DNA of 64,000 nucleotides. Origin: Trachythela sp. YZ-2020. Its lineage: Eukaryota > Cnidaria > Anthozoa > Malacalcyonacea > Clavulariidae. Below are positions 56,266 to 62,353 of this stretch, piece by piece; the stretch's first letter is position 1; every line of letters begins with the position of its first letter. The stretch covers positions 3,224,001 through 3,288,000 of the forward strand of contig JADLSH010000279.1 of assembly GCA_016169945.1 (NCBI GenBank), in the 5' to 3' direction. Position numbers and translations under genes: made by a program. The notes below the pieces were generated by a model that saw only the letters and a program-made list of their open reading frames with translations, had not been told where the DNA came from and did not search any database.

Positions 56266-57146
56266 CTTTGCTGTTGTCGTTGTTGCTGTTGTTGCTGTTG
56301 TCGTTGCTGTTGTTGTTGTCCTTGTTGTCGTCGTTGCTGTTGTCGTTGCTGTCGTTCTTCTTGTTGTTGCTGGTGTTACTGTAATCGCTCAGAATGTTTC
56401 TATTGTTCAACCTTACCAAAAGAGATAACTCGGGACTGTTAGGGTTATTTCTTTCAAAGAATTCAATCGCATCTTGTACTTTTTCTAAACTTCGTAAGTA
56501 GCTGTCCACGTCTGCACCAGGTCTAAACAGATTAAGGTAAGAAATTATCATCTCTCGTGAAAGCATTCCACTACTACATTTTAAGAAAGTTTTGGGCAAG
56601 AAATGCTGAAATGCATGGCACCATATCGTACAGTTCCACACGGTACTACACAAGTAAAACGCACAAGACTTGTATGCATATGACGTTTCAACAACTTGTT
56701 ATCAGGATATGTCCGCACTGCTTGCTCCCAGCTTGTTGACTCAACAGACTTGTTACATGTTGTTCCAACACCTTGTTATTGTCTTGAAATTCAACAACTT
56801 ATTAACAAGTTGTGATTGACAACCTGTAACAACTTGATAAAAGGATAGCATTGTTACAATTTCTTGACAAGCTTGGTAAAAGTCTGTTGCGAAAACAGCT
56901 TGTTGACAAGATGTGAAGTTTTGATAAAATGCTAATGAAAAGCAATCATTAATCATTTTTCTAAAAGTCAGACACTTTACAAGAGCAAAACCCACTAACT
57001 TCTCCGTGGCATTCCTTCGTTTAACGATTTGTCTCAAAAACGGTCTGGCATATATACTAACCCATCTCTGATGTCCTGATCTTCACTTGATGCAACATTA
57101 TGATAACTGATGACGTTATCTAAGCCTCGTAACACTTTATCAATGT
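38699..57146 (-). CDS. EXOC7: EXOC7 (Exo70), exocyst complex component 7, 23 exons, N-terminus outside the window
   Basis: Exo70 is the exocyst subunit that tethers secretory vesicles at the plasma membrane and binds inositol lipids through its C-terminal domain. Joining 23 exons, all with AG/GT borders and fitting phases, gives 586 uninterrupted codons and a TAA. The order matches the family: LDNVISYHNVA; NPNSPEL; FMNVYAQIRSS; a short variable linker (SPAPTFDSPG); IPESHQSDIFD; GAKALEDF; MPKDGTVHELTSN; NNYNYIL; KQLIKDKFKGF; FTKNVEKYIKY near the end. The spacing agrees with the vertebrate protein as I remember it. The first 80-90 residues (the coiled-coil start) are not found between 57,147 and 64,000, so the 5' exons lie further right or are lost. 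The gene is on the same strand as the array and splits it. No stop or frame break was found, so it is probably active. Confidence 0.93.
38880..39430 (+). repeat. Degenerate GAT/GGT trinucleotide tract
   Basis: Imperfect (GATGRT)n repeat with interruptions, in the last EXOC7 intron. The long open frames through it are composition artefacts. A degraded family F-like piece follows at 39,455-39,530. Confidence 0.8.
39800..39933 (-). CDS. EXOC7: EXOC7 exon 22
   Basis: 134 nt, in phase 0, out phase 2, donor GTAAGT. Encodes GFNSEFEEICQTQKTYAVPD and then NNYRSFQG. Confidence 0.95.
40016..40726. mobile_element. Large fold-back element with arms of about 350 bp
   Basis: Almost the whole 711 bp is one palindrome, with ends TATAGAGGTTTTGCAC and its complement and centre GGATGGCAGGTGGATGCCAT. 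Both arms carry TGCTGACGTCAGCAATA. It lies in the intron between EXOC7 exons 21 and 22. Non-coding. Confidence 0.85.
40780..41060. repeat. AACTTGTT/AACAAG repeat cluster
   Basis: Imperfect repeats of words such as TTGTCAACAAGTTGTAACAA. Intronic. Confidence 0.6.
41298..41708. mobile_element. MITE with 26-bp perfect terminal repeats
   Basis: The ends begin TACCCTATTACCCCGCATAT and are exact complements over 26 bp. 411 bp, non-coding, in an EXOC7 intron. Confidence 0.85.
41866..42250. repeat. AACTTGTT/AACAAG repeat cluster
   Basis: The longest cluster of this degenerate family in the window, ending just below EXOC7 exon 21. Confidence 0.6.
42296..42337 (-). CDS. EXOC7: EXOC7 exon 21
   Basis: 42 nt, phase 0 to 0, acceptor TGTTCTAG, donor GTACGA. 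Encodes VGQKQKQLIKDKFK, the conserved basic stretch before exon 22. Confidence 0.9.
42535..42601 (-). CDS. EXOC7: EXOC7 exon 20
   Basis: 67 nt, in phase 2, out phase 0, acceptor TTATTATCCAG, donor GTGAGT. Encodes WTKIMNLLLEMDKPFTQSKD. Confidence 0.92.
42694..42792 (-). CDS. EXOC7: EXOC7 exon 19
   Basis: 99 nt, in phase 2, out phase 2. Encodes TGVLSLMNEGG and QYIKLIEEQKRTYQKG. The donor is GG|GTATGC; reading on to a later GT at 42,644 would break the phase with exon 20. Confidence 0.92.
42890..43022 (-). CDS. EXOC7: EXOC7 exon 18
   Basis: 133 nt, in phase 1, out phase 2. Encodes RVLAALGLNLELKSKSY and the family hallmark NNYNYIL. Confidence 0.95.
43058..43640 (+). repeat. GAT-rich minisatellite between EXOC7 exons 17 and 18
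   Basis: Trinucleotide-like start, then a longer-period repeat of roughly 30-60 bases containing GTGATCATGATGGTTGATTA. It begins 36 bases above exon 18. Confidence 0.8.
43720..43764 (-). CDS. EXOC7: EXOC7 exon 17
   Basis: 45 nt, phase 1 to 1, acceptor CTTTAATCAAG, donor GTAAGT. Encodes TDVESPKRNVAKYI. A longer loop at this position in vertebrates is absent. Confidence 0.88.
43829..43953. mobile_element. Short fold-back element
   Basis: Arms ATTAAGTTTTGGACACTCTC and complement, about 43 bp each with a few mismatches, around a 37-bp centre. Confidence 0.65.
44069..44345 (+). pseudogene. LINE reverse-transcriptase 3' fragment
   Basis: Reading through one internal break gives VRSVLEYGAQIW, NIERIQKRALRIIYQ, DCLLIESNLLTLEEGRN and NLCASLIEDML, the well-known tail of non-LTR retrotransposon reverse transcriptases. 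The frame is broken by a 40-bp tandem duplication (GACTGCTTATTGATCGAGAG at 44,194 and 44,234). Opposite strand to EXOC7; a dead insertion in its intron. Confidence 0.8.
45030..45096 (-). CDS. EXOC7: EXOC7 exon 16
   Basis: 67 nt, in phase 0, out phase 1, donor GTAAGA. Encodes TLIFLEHLLGYTDTVGNMLN. Confidence 0.92.
45448..45520 (+). mobile_element. Possible LINE 3' tail
   Basis: A GC-rich hairpin-like stretch (CCCCGTGGAAATCAGC to GACGGGGCC) is followed by TAAATAAAGTTTCTATCTAT. A short tandem tail after such a stem is usual for CR1/L2-type LINEs. Confidence 0.45.
45570..45632 (-). CDS. EXOC7: EXOC7 exon 15
   Basis: 63 nt, phase 0 to 0, donor GTATGT. Encodes HDPDKQSNMPKDGTVHELTS and N, one of the best conserved Exo70 stretches. 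Confidence 0.95.
45742..45780 (-). CDS. EXOC7: EXOC7 exon 14
   Basis: 39 nt, phase 0 to 0, acceptor TTTTTTGTAG, donor GTTGGG. Encodes GAKALEDFTENIK. Confidence 0.93.
45876..45935 (-). CDS. EXOC7: EXOC7 exon 13
   Basis: 60 nt, phase 0 to 0, acceptor TTTTTTAAG, donor GTGAGT. Encodes GVRSATQGIITNLFMNLEVV. Confidence 0.92.
46310..46429 (-). CDS. EXOC7: EXOC7 exon 12
   Basis: 120 nt, phase 0 to 0, acceptor TTGTTGTCTAG, donor GTATGG. Encodes SARKLIAKREYFSLLPLLPV and LKYLG. Confidence 0.93.
46671..47110. mobile_element. Fold-back element with arms of about 200 bp
   Basis: The outer words AGTAAACTGGAACGCTAAC (46,681) and its complement (about 47,084-47,102) continue inward as near-perfect inverted repeats. 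Non-coding, in intron 11. Confidence 0.8.
47397..47501 (-). CDS. EXOC7: EXOC7 exon 11
   Basis: 105 nt, phase 0 to 0, acceptor TTTTTTTAG, donor GTACGT. Encodes VIIPESHQSDIFDVLIQSSM and EALVFDGE. Confidence 0.94.
47640..47810 (+). repeat. Degenerate AAAATCCC-type simple repeat
   Basis: Short imperfect units such as AAAATCCCTAAA and CAAAATCCCTTT. Intronic. Confidence 0.5.
47988..48162. mobile_element. Palindromic MITE, family G, diverged intronic copy
   Basis: AAAGGTCTGTTCATACGATC at the left and CAGGATGAGAATCGCATCCG at the right. It lies 42 bases below EXOC7 exon 10. Confidence 0.7.
48205..48262 (-). CDS. EXOC7: EXOC7 exon 10
   Basis: 58 nt, in phase 2, out phase 0, acceptor TACTTTTTAG, donor GTATTT. 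Encodes EIEAGRFITLCGALLKLLQ. Confidence 0.9.
48331..48827 (+). mobile_element. MITE pair member A (ACTGATCT ends)
   Basis: Begins ACTGATCTAAAAACTAGAAC and ends GTTCAGATCAGT. An inverted partner stands at 50,517-50,971. Confidence 0.75.
48960..49026 (-). CDS. EXOC7: EXOC7 exon 9
   Basis: 67 nt, in phase 1, out phase 2, acceptor GTGTTTTAG, donor GTAAGC. Encodes GSRKVGSPAPTFDSPGLKED, the variable linker; placed by splice phase more than by similarity. Confidence 0.8.
49174..49366. mobile_element. Palindromic MITE, family G, intronic copy
   Basis: AAAGGTCTGTTCACACGACC at the left and GGATCGTGTGAGCCAGCCTT at the right, with the family interior. Confidence 0.78.
49415..49739. mobile_element. Inverted-repeat element with C-rich interior
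   Basis: Ends CATAGACGGATTCTCTAGGG and CCCCTAG...AAAATCCGTCTATG. The interior is full of CCCCCC runs. Confidence 0.7.
49937..50429. mobile_element. Inverted-repeat element (GGGCCTGAACATATGA)
   Basis: Ends GGGCCTGAACATATGACCCC and complement near 50,428; both arms hold GAGACGTCTCG. About 490 bp, no ORF. Confidence 0.75.
50517..50971 (-). mobile_element. MITE pair member B (ACTGATCT ends)
   Basis: Inverted relative of 48,331-48,827. The two copies form a 2.6-kb inverted pair around EXOC7 exon 9. Confidence 0.75.
51042..51072 (-). CDS. EXOC7: EXOC7 exon 8, tentative 31-nt micro-exon
   Basis: Acceptor CTTGTTTTTTGAAG, donor GTAACA, phase 0 to 1. Encodes MINPKIKYST. It is the only piece I found that restores the phase between exons 7 and 9; similarity alone does not prove it. 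Confidence 0.55.
51432..51520. repeat. AACTTGTT/AACAAG repeat cluster
   Basis: Contains CAACTTGTTAACAAGTTGTT, also seen in array spacers. Confidence 0.5.
51866..51985. repeat. AACTTGTT/AACAAG repeat cluster
   Basis: Short cluster just below EXOC7 exon 7, similar to 40.9 kb. Confidence 0.5.
52029..52083 (-). CDS. EXOC7: EXOC7 exon 7
   Basis: 55 nt, in phase 2, out phase 0, acceptor TTGTTGCAG, donor GTAAGT. Encodes LIEAHSQGKIESYSPANI. Confidence 0.9.
52519..52771. mobile_element. MITE with 45-bp terminal inverted repeats
   Basis: Ends GTCGTTCCAATTGAAGTGTT and complement, with one mismatch in the first 20. 253 bp, intronic; its right end lies about 25 bases below exon 6. Confidence 0.8.
52796..52853 (-). 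CDS. EXOC7: EXOC7 exon 6
   Basis: 58 nt, in phase 1, out phase 2, acceptor TTGTTTTAAG, donor GTATGT. Encodes FMNVYAQIRSSMLSRTLQ, a clear Exo70 stretch. Confidence 0.95.
52985..53047 (-). CDS. EXOC7: EXOC7 exon 5
   Basis: 63 nt, phase 1 to 1, acceptor TCTTTCTCAG, donor GTTAGT. Encodes EVIDDLSKIATWLVQETKSN. Confidence 0.93.
53276..53360. repeat. Short inverted repeat
   Basis: AGAACAAAGGTAACTAAGCA and its near-complement (one mismatch) 45 bases apart. Possibly a tiny MITE. Confidence 0.5.
53905..54067. mobile_element. Inverted-repeat element (GTAATAGTATGGTT)
   Basis: Arms GTAATAGTATGGTTTCTCGT and complement, centred on the short palindrome ACTCGTCCTTCGGACTCGT. Confidence 0.7.
54378..55195. 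mobile_element. Outer element with CCCGTTTCAGACG ends
   Basis: Terminal repeats of about 42 bp, both containing CGCTCCACTCATGCGCCGAA. It is interrupted by a second element at 54,764-55,150. Confidence 0.8.
54764..55150. mobile_element. Nested element with TAGAGACCTTACGAT ends
   Basis: Left TAGAGACCTTACGATTTAAG, right ATCGTAAGGTCTCTA. It lies wholly inside the previous element, so it is younger. Confidence 0.8.
55291..55335 (-). CDS. EXOC7: EXOC7 exon 4
   Basis: 45 nt, phase 1 to 1, acceptor TTTACTTTAG, donor GTATTG. Encodes LQEGDAEPQLKQID. Confidence 0.85.
55419..55445 (+). repeat. A27 homopolymer
   Basis: A run of 27 adenines in EXOC7 intron 3. On the coding strand it is a T run between donor and acceptor. 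Length is uncertain in any assembly. Confidence 0.8.
55514..55631 (-). CDS. EXOC7: EXOC7 exon 3
   Basis: 118 nt, in phase 0, out phase 1, acceptor TCTCTTTGCAG. Encodes GREQMERSFRNLLTRSSSPV and SLLDILNAGE. Confidence 0.94.
55746..55960. mobile_element. Fold-back element with arms of about 100 bp
   Basis: TAGAAGGTGTTTGTAGGTGG at the left and its near-complement at the right; arms almost perfect. Intronic. Confidence 0.8.
56040..56395 (+). repeat. GTT/GCT/GTC trinucleotide tract next to EXOC7 exon 2
   Basis: About 350 bp of imperfect trinucleotides. The three frames read Val/Ala, Cys or Leu runs on the plus strand and Asn/Asp/Ser runs on the minus strand; none is a gene. It ends roughly 20 bases from the exon 2 donor. 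Confidence 0.85.
56417..56522 (-). CDS. EXOC7: EXOC7 exon 2 (of those visible)
   Basis: 106 nt, in phase 2, out phase 0, acceptor ATCTGTTTAG, donor GTAAGG. Encodes YLRSLEKVQDAIEFFE and NPNSPELSLL. Confidence 0.95.
56690..56925. repeat. AACTTGTT/AACAAG repeat cluster
   Basis: Imperfect units including AACAAGTTGTGATTGACAAC. Intronic. Confidence 0.55.
57062..57146 (-). CDS. EXOC7: EXOC7 exon 1 of those visible
   Basis: 85 nt, in phase 1, out phase 2, acceptor AACTGCTTACCAG, donor GTTAGT. Encodes IDKVLRGLDNVISYHNVASS. By comparison with the family it corresponds to about residues 80-110, so upstream exons are missing here. Confidence 0.93.
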
Positions 57147-57212
57147 CTGGTAAGCAGTTAAGGAAGATAGTTTCAGGTAGCTTTAAACAACTCCACCGCG
57201 GAATCTTCGTTA

Positions 57213-57500
57213 TAAGTAAGTAAGAGTAAGTAAGAGGGTGTGCTTATTATCCTTACTTGCAGCTGAGAGCTAAGCTGAATTGCGAAGGACACAGCTCAAC
57301 GTGACCAAGTCGAAGGCTTTCTATGGGCGCATATGGCAGCCACCTTTTGCTCGCCATCACGGAGCACAGCTACGACTTTCGGCAGAGCGTTGACTAACTC
57401 TTTTCACATAGCTATCATAAATCGTCCCCAACGGGACTTGAACCAACGATATTAGAGGTGAAAGGCGCGCGCTCAGACGATTGCGCCAACGAAGCCCCAC
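57213..57500 (-). mobile_element. tRNA-derived SINE
   Basis: On the minus strand the head (about 57,497 down to 57,424) has an A-box-like TTGGCGCAATCGTCTGAGC and a B box GGTTCAAGTCCC at tRNA spacing, but no acceptor stem, so it is not a working tRNA gene. A body of about 190 bp follows, ending in TAAG/TTAC short repeats at 57,213-57,236. It lies within 70 bases of the first visible EXOC7 exon. Confidence 0.78.
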
Positions 57501-57854
57501 CTACTCTACCCACACTGGCACCGCATGTTCTACATATAGCCTATGTACATAGCATAAACCTAAACAAGCCCAGGCAATGACACAGGACAGGTTGGCCTCA
57601 GTCTTACACCCATGCGATTTGGTTTTCTCCATCCCCACCGAACGTTCGTCAGAGACGTTGTTATGAGATGTTATGGATTCTATTATAAACCATTTATTCC
57701 AAAAATGTAGAATATATTCAATGAATAGGCGCACATAAAAGTTTGAGAAGTGACGCGAACATCCTTACTCAACCTGAACAGCCCGAACCCAGGATATTTT
57801 GGGTAGCAAGGCTACAACATGCATAGCTACTGCAAGTAGTTTTAAAATATGCTA

Positions 57855-57935
57855 AGTTAGGTCCATTATAGTCGAAATGTCAAAGTTCTTGTTGTATTTT
57901 TCAGGTAGTTTGATTCTACAGACCCTCAGCATATC
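57855..57935. mobile_element. Half of a family F element at the array border
   Basis: Only the right arm remains, from GTTAGGTCCATTATAGTCGA to CCTCAGCATATC. The left arm and the family G neighbour are missing. Confidence 0.75.
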
Positions 57936-58551
57936 TTGAAAGTAACTATCATTTGCATTCAGTGTTATACATGCAGTGCTGACAAGTTGTTTTTGAGTTT
58001 TGCAAAAAGATTTTCATCTGATCGACAATTACGCCCCCAAAAGCGATCGTTTTTTTAACGTTTTGGCTTTGTTCCTGGGTACACGTGATCATCACATGCA
58101 TTAATTAACTGTAAATCTAACAGTTTGAGCTGTTGTAATTTGTGTTCAATAAATGATATATTTTTACCTACAAAAATAACAAAGTCAAAACTATACTACA
58201 CAATTTAGAATTGTTCATCAGTTCAGTGTCGCTATTCTTTACTTTATTCTACTTCAAACTCCTGTTTCAGTTACAAATTCATACAATTTTCTTATATAGA
58301 TTATTTGACACTTATTTACTGTCTATATGAGGCCAAGCGAAACAGCTCTATGAAAAGCTGTGAAAAACAAATTATTTTAGTGTTCGTATAATGCATATGA
58401 ATTTAAATATATAATTGACCACGACAAACTAGTGTTTTTACCGGCCCTGTATTAGACAGGGACCTGTATTAAGCAGTCAGTTTCCATAGTTATATACAGA
58501 TTTGACTGTATACTACAGTTCAAGGAGTTTACCAATCTTGACAAACAAAGT

Positions 58552-58557
58552 TTTATT
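58552..58557 (-). terminator. Poly(A) signal of paralog 7
   Basis: AATAAA on the minus strand, 65 bases below the stop codon. Confidence 0.6.
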
Positions 58558-58621
58558 ACCATTGCTCTTTAATGTCAAAGTATTGCATTTTTAAACATTT
58601 TCATGTCTGAAAGTAATTTTA

Positions 58622-60295
58622 CTATAGTTGAAGTAAAGCTGCTCCTGTTTTACCAACTAAAGCAACTGCGCCATTTGGGTGAGAAGTTATCTCAGCATCT
58701 TCAATCCATTCGCTAGACCCCAAACATAAACTGTCTATTAGTTCTCCAGTTTCTGAGAAAGTAAATACACTGTAGGGTGATGAGCGGCCAGTTTTAACTA
58801 GAATACGTTTTGTGACATGATTTACTGCAACCGAATAAATATATCCATGTCCTTCCGGTATCTTAATTTTGCGTTGAAACTGTCCGTTTTCTGTGTAGAT
58901 ATAAACAGTATCTAGATCTGCGACAATTATTTCTGCTCCATTAATATCTGAGAACCGTATGTTCACACACAAAATGTTAGATAATTCGTTGAGATGAAAA
59001 CGTCCGTCGACTTTAAACGAATTCAGTTCAATACATACATTTCCCATATACAGAATGTTCTTCACGATATCTAAAATAGCAATCTTCCCGTCTTTGTTTA
59101 TTGCCATGCGCACCGAATTCAGAAGAAACGGTAACGGAGACTCAAGTTTTTTGTTTCCATTCGCATCAAAGATAAACAACTTAGAAGTCCATGATTGATC
59201 ATCGCTTTCTCGAAATCCCGTGATGACGTAAACGTTATCTTTGGCATCGATATCCATCGCAGCAACTAGGCATTTTGACGCATGCTCTTCTTTGGGAACT
59301 TCACATAATGTACGGCTTTCTCCTGAGGGTTTAAAAATTTTAATAGTATCCTCTTCATACATCTTTGCAACAATCTCTCTTTTGCTGTTTACAACAGAGC
59401 GGTAAGTGGAAATTTTATCAGCAAATGTAAAATCTGGATACAGTGACATAACTTTCACACCAGACTCTTCAAGTTTTTTAACAAGACGATATTCTCCAAA
59501 CACGGGATGGTAACTTTTCTCACCAAGCAAAATCATGGGCCAGTCCAAAAACCTTGATCGCAATTTCGTGAACTTTCTAGCGAAATCAAACAATAGCTGG
59601 TTCATGAGGTGAACAGATGAGGCATTGGTAAGTCGCTTCGTTTTATTAAACCGCGACTTGAATCCTCCGTCAATCAGAACGGAAAATATTTCTCGAATAG
59701 CTCCGATATCATGAAGCTGCTTCAGGTATTGTAGACAATCGCTTACGCCTGCGTCTGGGTATTCCAATTTTTCTAAAATTCTGGCCGTCATTCGAACCTG
59801 CGACGCTTGAATTCGGTCCTCAATTGACAAGGCTTCGTTGCAGAATGCTTCGGTGGCTTTTTCATGTGCGAGCTCGAATGATTTCATGGCAGACTTGAAG
59901 CGTTCGCTGGAATGTATTTTCAAGGAAGTGATGGCATTTATCAAAGCAACAGCCTCGTTGATAGAAGAATCAGGACCAGTGTCTCTGGATGACGCAGCTT
60001 CAACTAAGGCCGCTTGTTCGGTCGATTCTGCTGTATTCTCAGTTGATTTAAACTGAAGTAGAGCCTGATATAGTGCATTGACTCCATCTTGTAGAAAACA
60101 AAGGCTACTGAGTAAATCCTTTCTCGCTAAACCATCCAACTTGGTTTTGATATCATCAAGTTTGCTGACGATTAAGCGCCGACATTCTTCGTCCGTGACG
60201 TCGCCATCTTTCAAACGTTCCGCAATTTCACTGCGAGCCTTGTTCGCCAAAAAGCCAAATGTAAGCTTCAAAACTCCGCTTACGATCTCAGTCAT
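58622..60295 (-). CDS. Array paralog 7: helical domain plus propeller protein
   Basis: A single-exon gene of 557 residues from MTEIV; the upstream in-frame ATG at 60,331 abuts the TATA-like element and is not favoured. Residues 1 to about 230 and the upstream flank are nearly identical to paralog 2, but from KTKRL onward the copy diverges (LLFDFARKFTKLRSRFLDWP; GEKSYHPVF). Blade entries: KISTYRS, SKCLVAAM, LLNSVRMAI, ILCVNIRF, GYIYSVAV and WIEDAEI. In blade 3 KVDGRFHL replaces KVDKSFHL. The frame is intact. It lies right of EXOC7 on the same strand, perhaps inside an EXOC7 intron. No ligand or activity can be named. Confidence 0.9.
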   Translation of the reverse strand: MTEIVSGVLKLTFGFLANKARSEIAERLKDGDVTDEECRRLIVSKLDDIKTKLDGLARKDLLSSLCFLQDGVNALYQALLQFKSTENTAESTEQAALVEAASSRDTGPDSSINEAVALINAITSLKIHSSERFKSAMKSFELAHEKATEAFCNEALSIEDRIQASQVRMTARILEKLEYPDAGVSDCLQYLKQLHDIGAIREIFSVLIDGGFKSRFNKTKRLTNASSVHLMNQLLFDFARKFTKLRSRFLDWPMILLGEKSYHPVFGEYRLVKKLEESGVKVMSLYPDFTFADKISTYRSVVNSKREIVAKMYEEDTIKIFKPSGESRTLCEVPKEEHASKCLVAAMDIDAKDNVYVITGFRESDDQSWTSKLFIFDANGNKKLESPLPFLLNSVRMAINKDGKIAILDIVKNILYMGNVCIELNSFKVDGRFHLNELSNILCVNIRFSDINGAEIIVADLDTVYIYTENGQFQRKIKIPEGHGYIYSVAVNHVTKRILVKTGRSSPYSVFTFSETGELIDSLCLGSSEWIEDAEITSHPNGAVALVGKTGAALLQL

Positions 60296-60330
60296 CTTGA
60301 ACTCTACTGAAATATTCACCCAAACAAACA

Positions 60331-60365
60331 CTATTATAATATCTCGAGACAGTCACAAGATCAAC
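60331..60365 (-). promoter_or_regulatory. Promoter of paralog 7
   Basis: The ATATTATAATAG TATA-like stretch and the CTTGTGACTGTCTC motif; class B flank, nearly identical to paralog 2 to beyond 60,540. Confidence 0.5.
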
Positions 60366-61739
60366 ACATGATGACCTGTCATGATATCCAATTTCATTTA
60401 TATTTCACTTGCCAACACAACCTCGTACCACAGTCTATAATCACCTATATTCTATCACTAACTTGTAATCACACCCTGATATAAATATGATACCTAACTT
60501 ACGACGTATGCATTTTTACTGACAGTTCATTACCTTTCATAAGTACAGTATTGTAATTTTCATAATTTGCAACGGAAATGGGGAGTGTTTTCAACTTCCA
60601 AGTGACGCAAATGCAAAACACAAATGCATATAATGGTTTATAAGAAAAGTTTCTATATCTTATTTGTTTTCGAATGTAACTCCATAGAATCGACAAATTC
60701 AATCTGGTGAGAGAATGACACATATATATAATTATATATATTTTGCTCAATTTAGTTTTTTCTATTTGATAAACACACAGATACAGTAGGTAACATTCCT
60801 GATATAAGTCATTATGCATGTGGGAGGTCAGTTACCGCCTACGCAATGATACATTTAACGACTATTGAAATAAGTCAGCATGGTCAGCATGTATAAGACA
60901 AAAGTCACGCGATGTTTAAAGCAACTAAAATGTTGTTAATGAGATCCTTATGTTGTTACTACATTATAATCGCTTTATAAACTGGCTTTCTGTTGTTGTT
61001 TTTCTGTACTCTGTATCGTAAAATAGACGAAATTTCACCTAGTAAATAACTAGATGAGATGTCTCAGTAACTGGGATCATATACACAGACAGTAAAATAT
61101 TGTTTGTAATGCCGTCACATGCTCAGTGTTAAGCCCACATAACTCACAATATAGATTTTAGTTTATTTATTATCGCCGTTCAAATCACAGAATCACTTGC
61201 CAACACAAACTCGTACCACAATCTCTATAATCACCTATATTCTATCACTAACTTGTAATCATACCCCACTATATATAAACCAAAGCATTTAAATCAGCAT
61301 TAAAAATCGATGCGCAACAGGCGATCAGCGATGGTTTTATTCGCATTATCGTTGGAGCAGTTCTGCCTAAAATCACTTTATATTTGAAATCAGTACACAA
61401 TCACTAAACACAGGGCAAGACGTCAAACAGCTGAGGTACAACCGCTATCATGTCAACGATAGAGGCTGGTCATAGCTTGTATAAATATAAGCTGTTTATA
61501 TAAACGAGATCCTTTAAACCTGGCATGCATCTACATTTAGTTGTGTGTTTTTACACAGAGTAAATAGAGGCATATGGTCATAGCCTGTGTGGCAGACAGT
61601 GGTCATTTCAGGCTTCTGCAGAGGCACTTCCTTGCGATAGTAACTCCTAGTATATTAACTAGTTATTACCTCGCTAGGACGTTACAGTATGTGTGTGTTT
61701 GGGTGTTTGTCTGCTAGGAGGATAACTAAAAAGCTATAA

Positions 61740-61861
61740 TTAACACATTAACTGGCAGTACCCTACCATAACGATTGACGAGTAAATCGTCTGGCGTTAG
61801 ATAGAGTAAAATTCTAAAGTAAGGCGCATCTGGGTGCATTGCCAGCTATTAAATGGGTTAA
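61740..61861 (+). mobile_element. piggyBac-like MITE (family P)
   Basis: TTAACACATTAACTGGCAG at the left, AAATGGGTTAA at the right. Confidence 0.6.
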
Positions 61862-61885
61862 CAAGAGACACAGGCAGATAGTTTT

Positions 61886-61915
61886 GCTAACCATTAAATG
61901 GCCGTACCCTACCAG

Positions 61916-61953
<38 letters not shown>

Positions 61954-62048
61954 ACTCTGGCGTTAGACAGAGTAAAATACTCTGGCGTTAGACAGAGTAA
62001 AATACTAAAGTAGCGCGCATCTGGGTGCATTGCCAGCTAATGGGTTAA
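61886..62048 (+). mobile_element. piggyBac-like MITE (family P) with internal triplication
   Basis: A normal family P copy whose 25-bp inner unit (TCTGGCGTTAGACAGAGTAA plus AATAC) is present three times in perfect tandem, 61,931-62,005. Confidence 0.75.
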
Positions 62049-62092
62049 CAGCAAGAAAATATCAATTATGTCGCTATTGTGTATTTGAAACT

Positions 62093-62287
62093 AAAGGTCT
62101 GTTCACACGATCCGATTTGTAGAATCCGATTCTCCTCCTGACGTATGTGATTTCACACAATACAGCAACAACTACACTTTTCCTCAGGTATGAGCCAATA
62201 GCCTTACTGTTGTCAGCAAATACAGTAAATCACATACGTCAAGAGGAGAATCAGATCCGACAAATCTGATCGTGTGAACAGGTCTTA
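62093..62287. mobile_element. Palindromic MITE, family G
   Basis: Same structure as at 3556. Confidence 0.8.
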
Positions 62288-62353
62288 AGAACGACATTGA
62301 AAGTATATTAATATCTTGAACGGGTAGTTTCAGTGTAGGGAACGTCTATACAC

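Larger units (their letters stand above)
57501..58621. other. Junction of EXOC7 flank and array
   Basis: 57,665-57,855 equals the segment at 2937. Array sequence begins abruptly inside a half family F element at 57,855, followed by the conserved 3' flank of paralog 7. Confidence 0.65.

Noticed and set aside
56000..56653. Long ORFs of Val/Ala, Cys or Leu (plus) and Asn/Asp/Ser (minus) runs
   Set aside because: Simple-repeat translations; only the part at 56,417-56,522 on the minus strand is a real exon.
57424..57497. Functional tRNA gene
   Set aside because: A and B boxes are present but the acceptor stem does not pair, and a SINE body follows.
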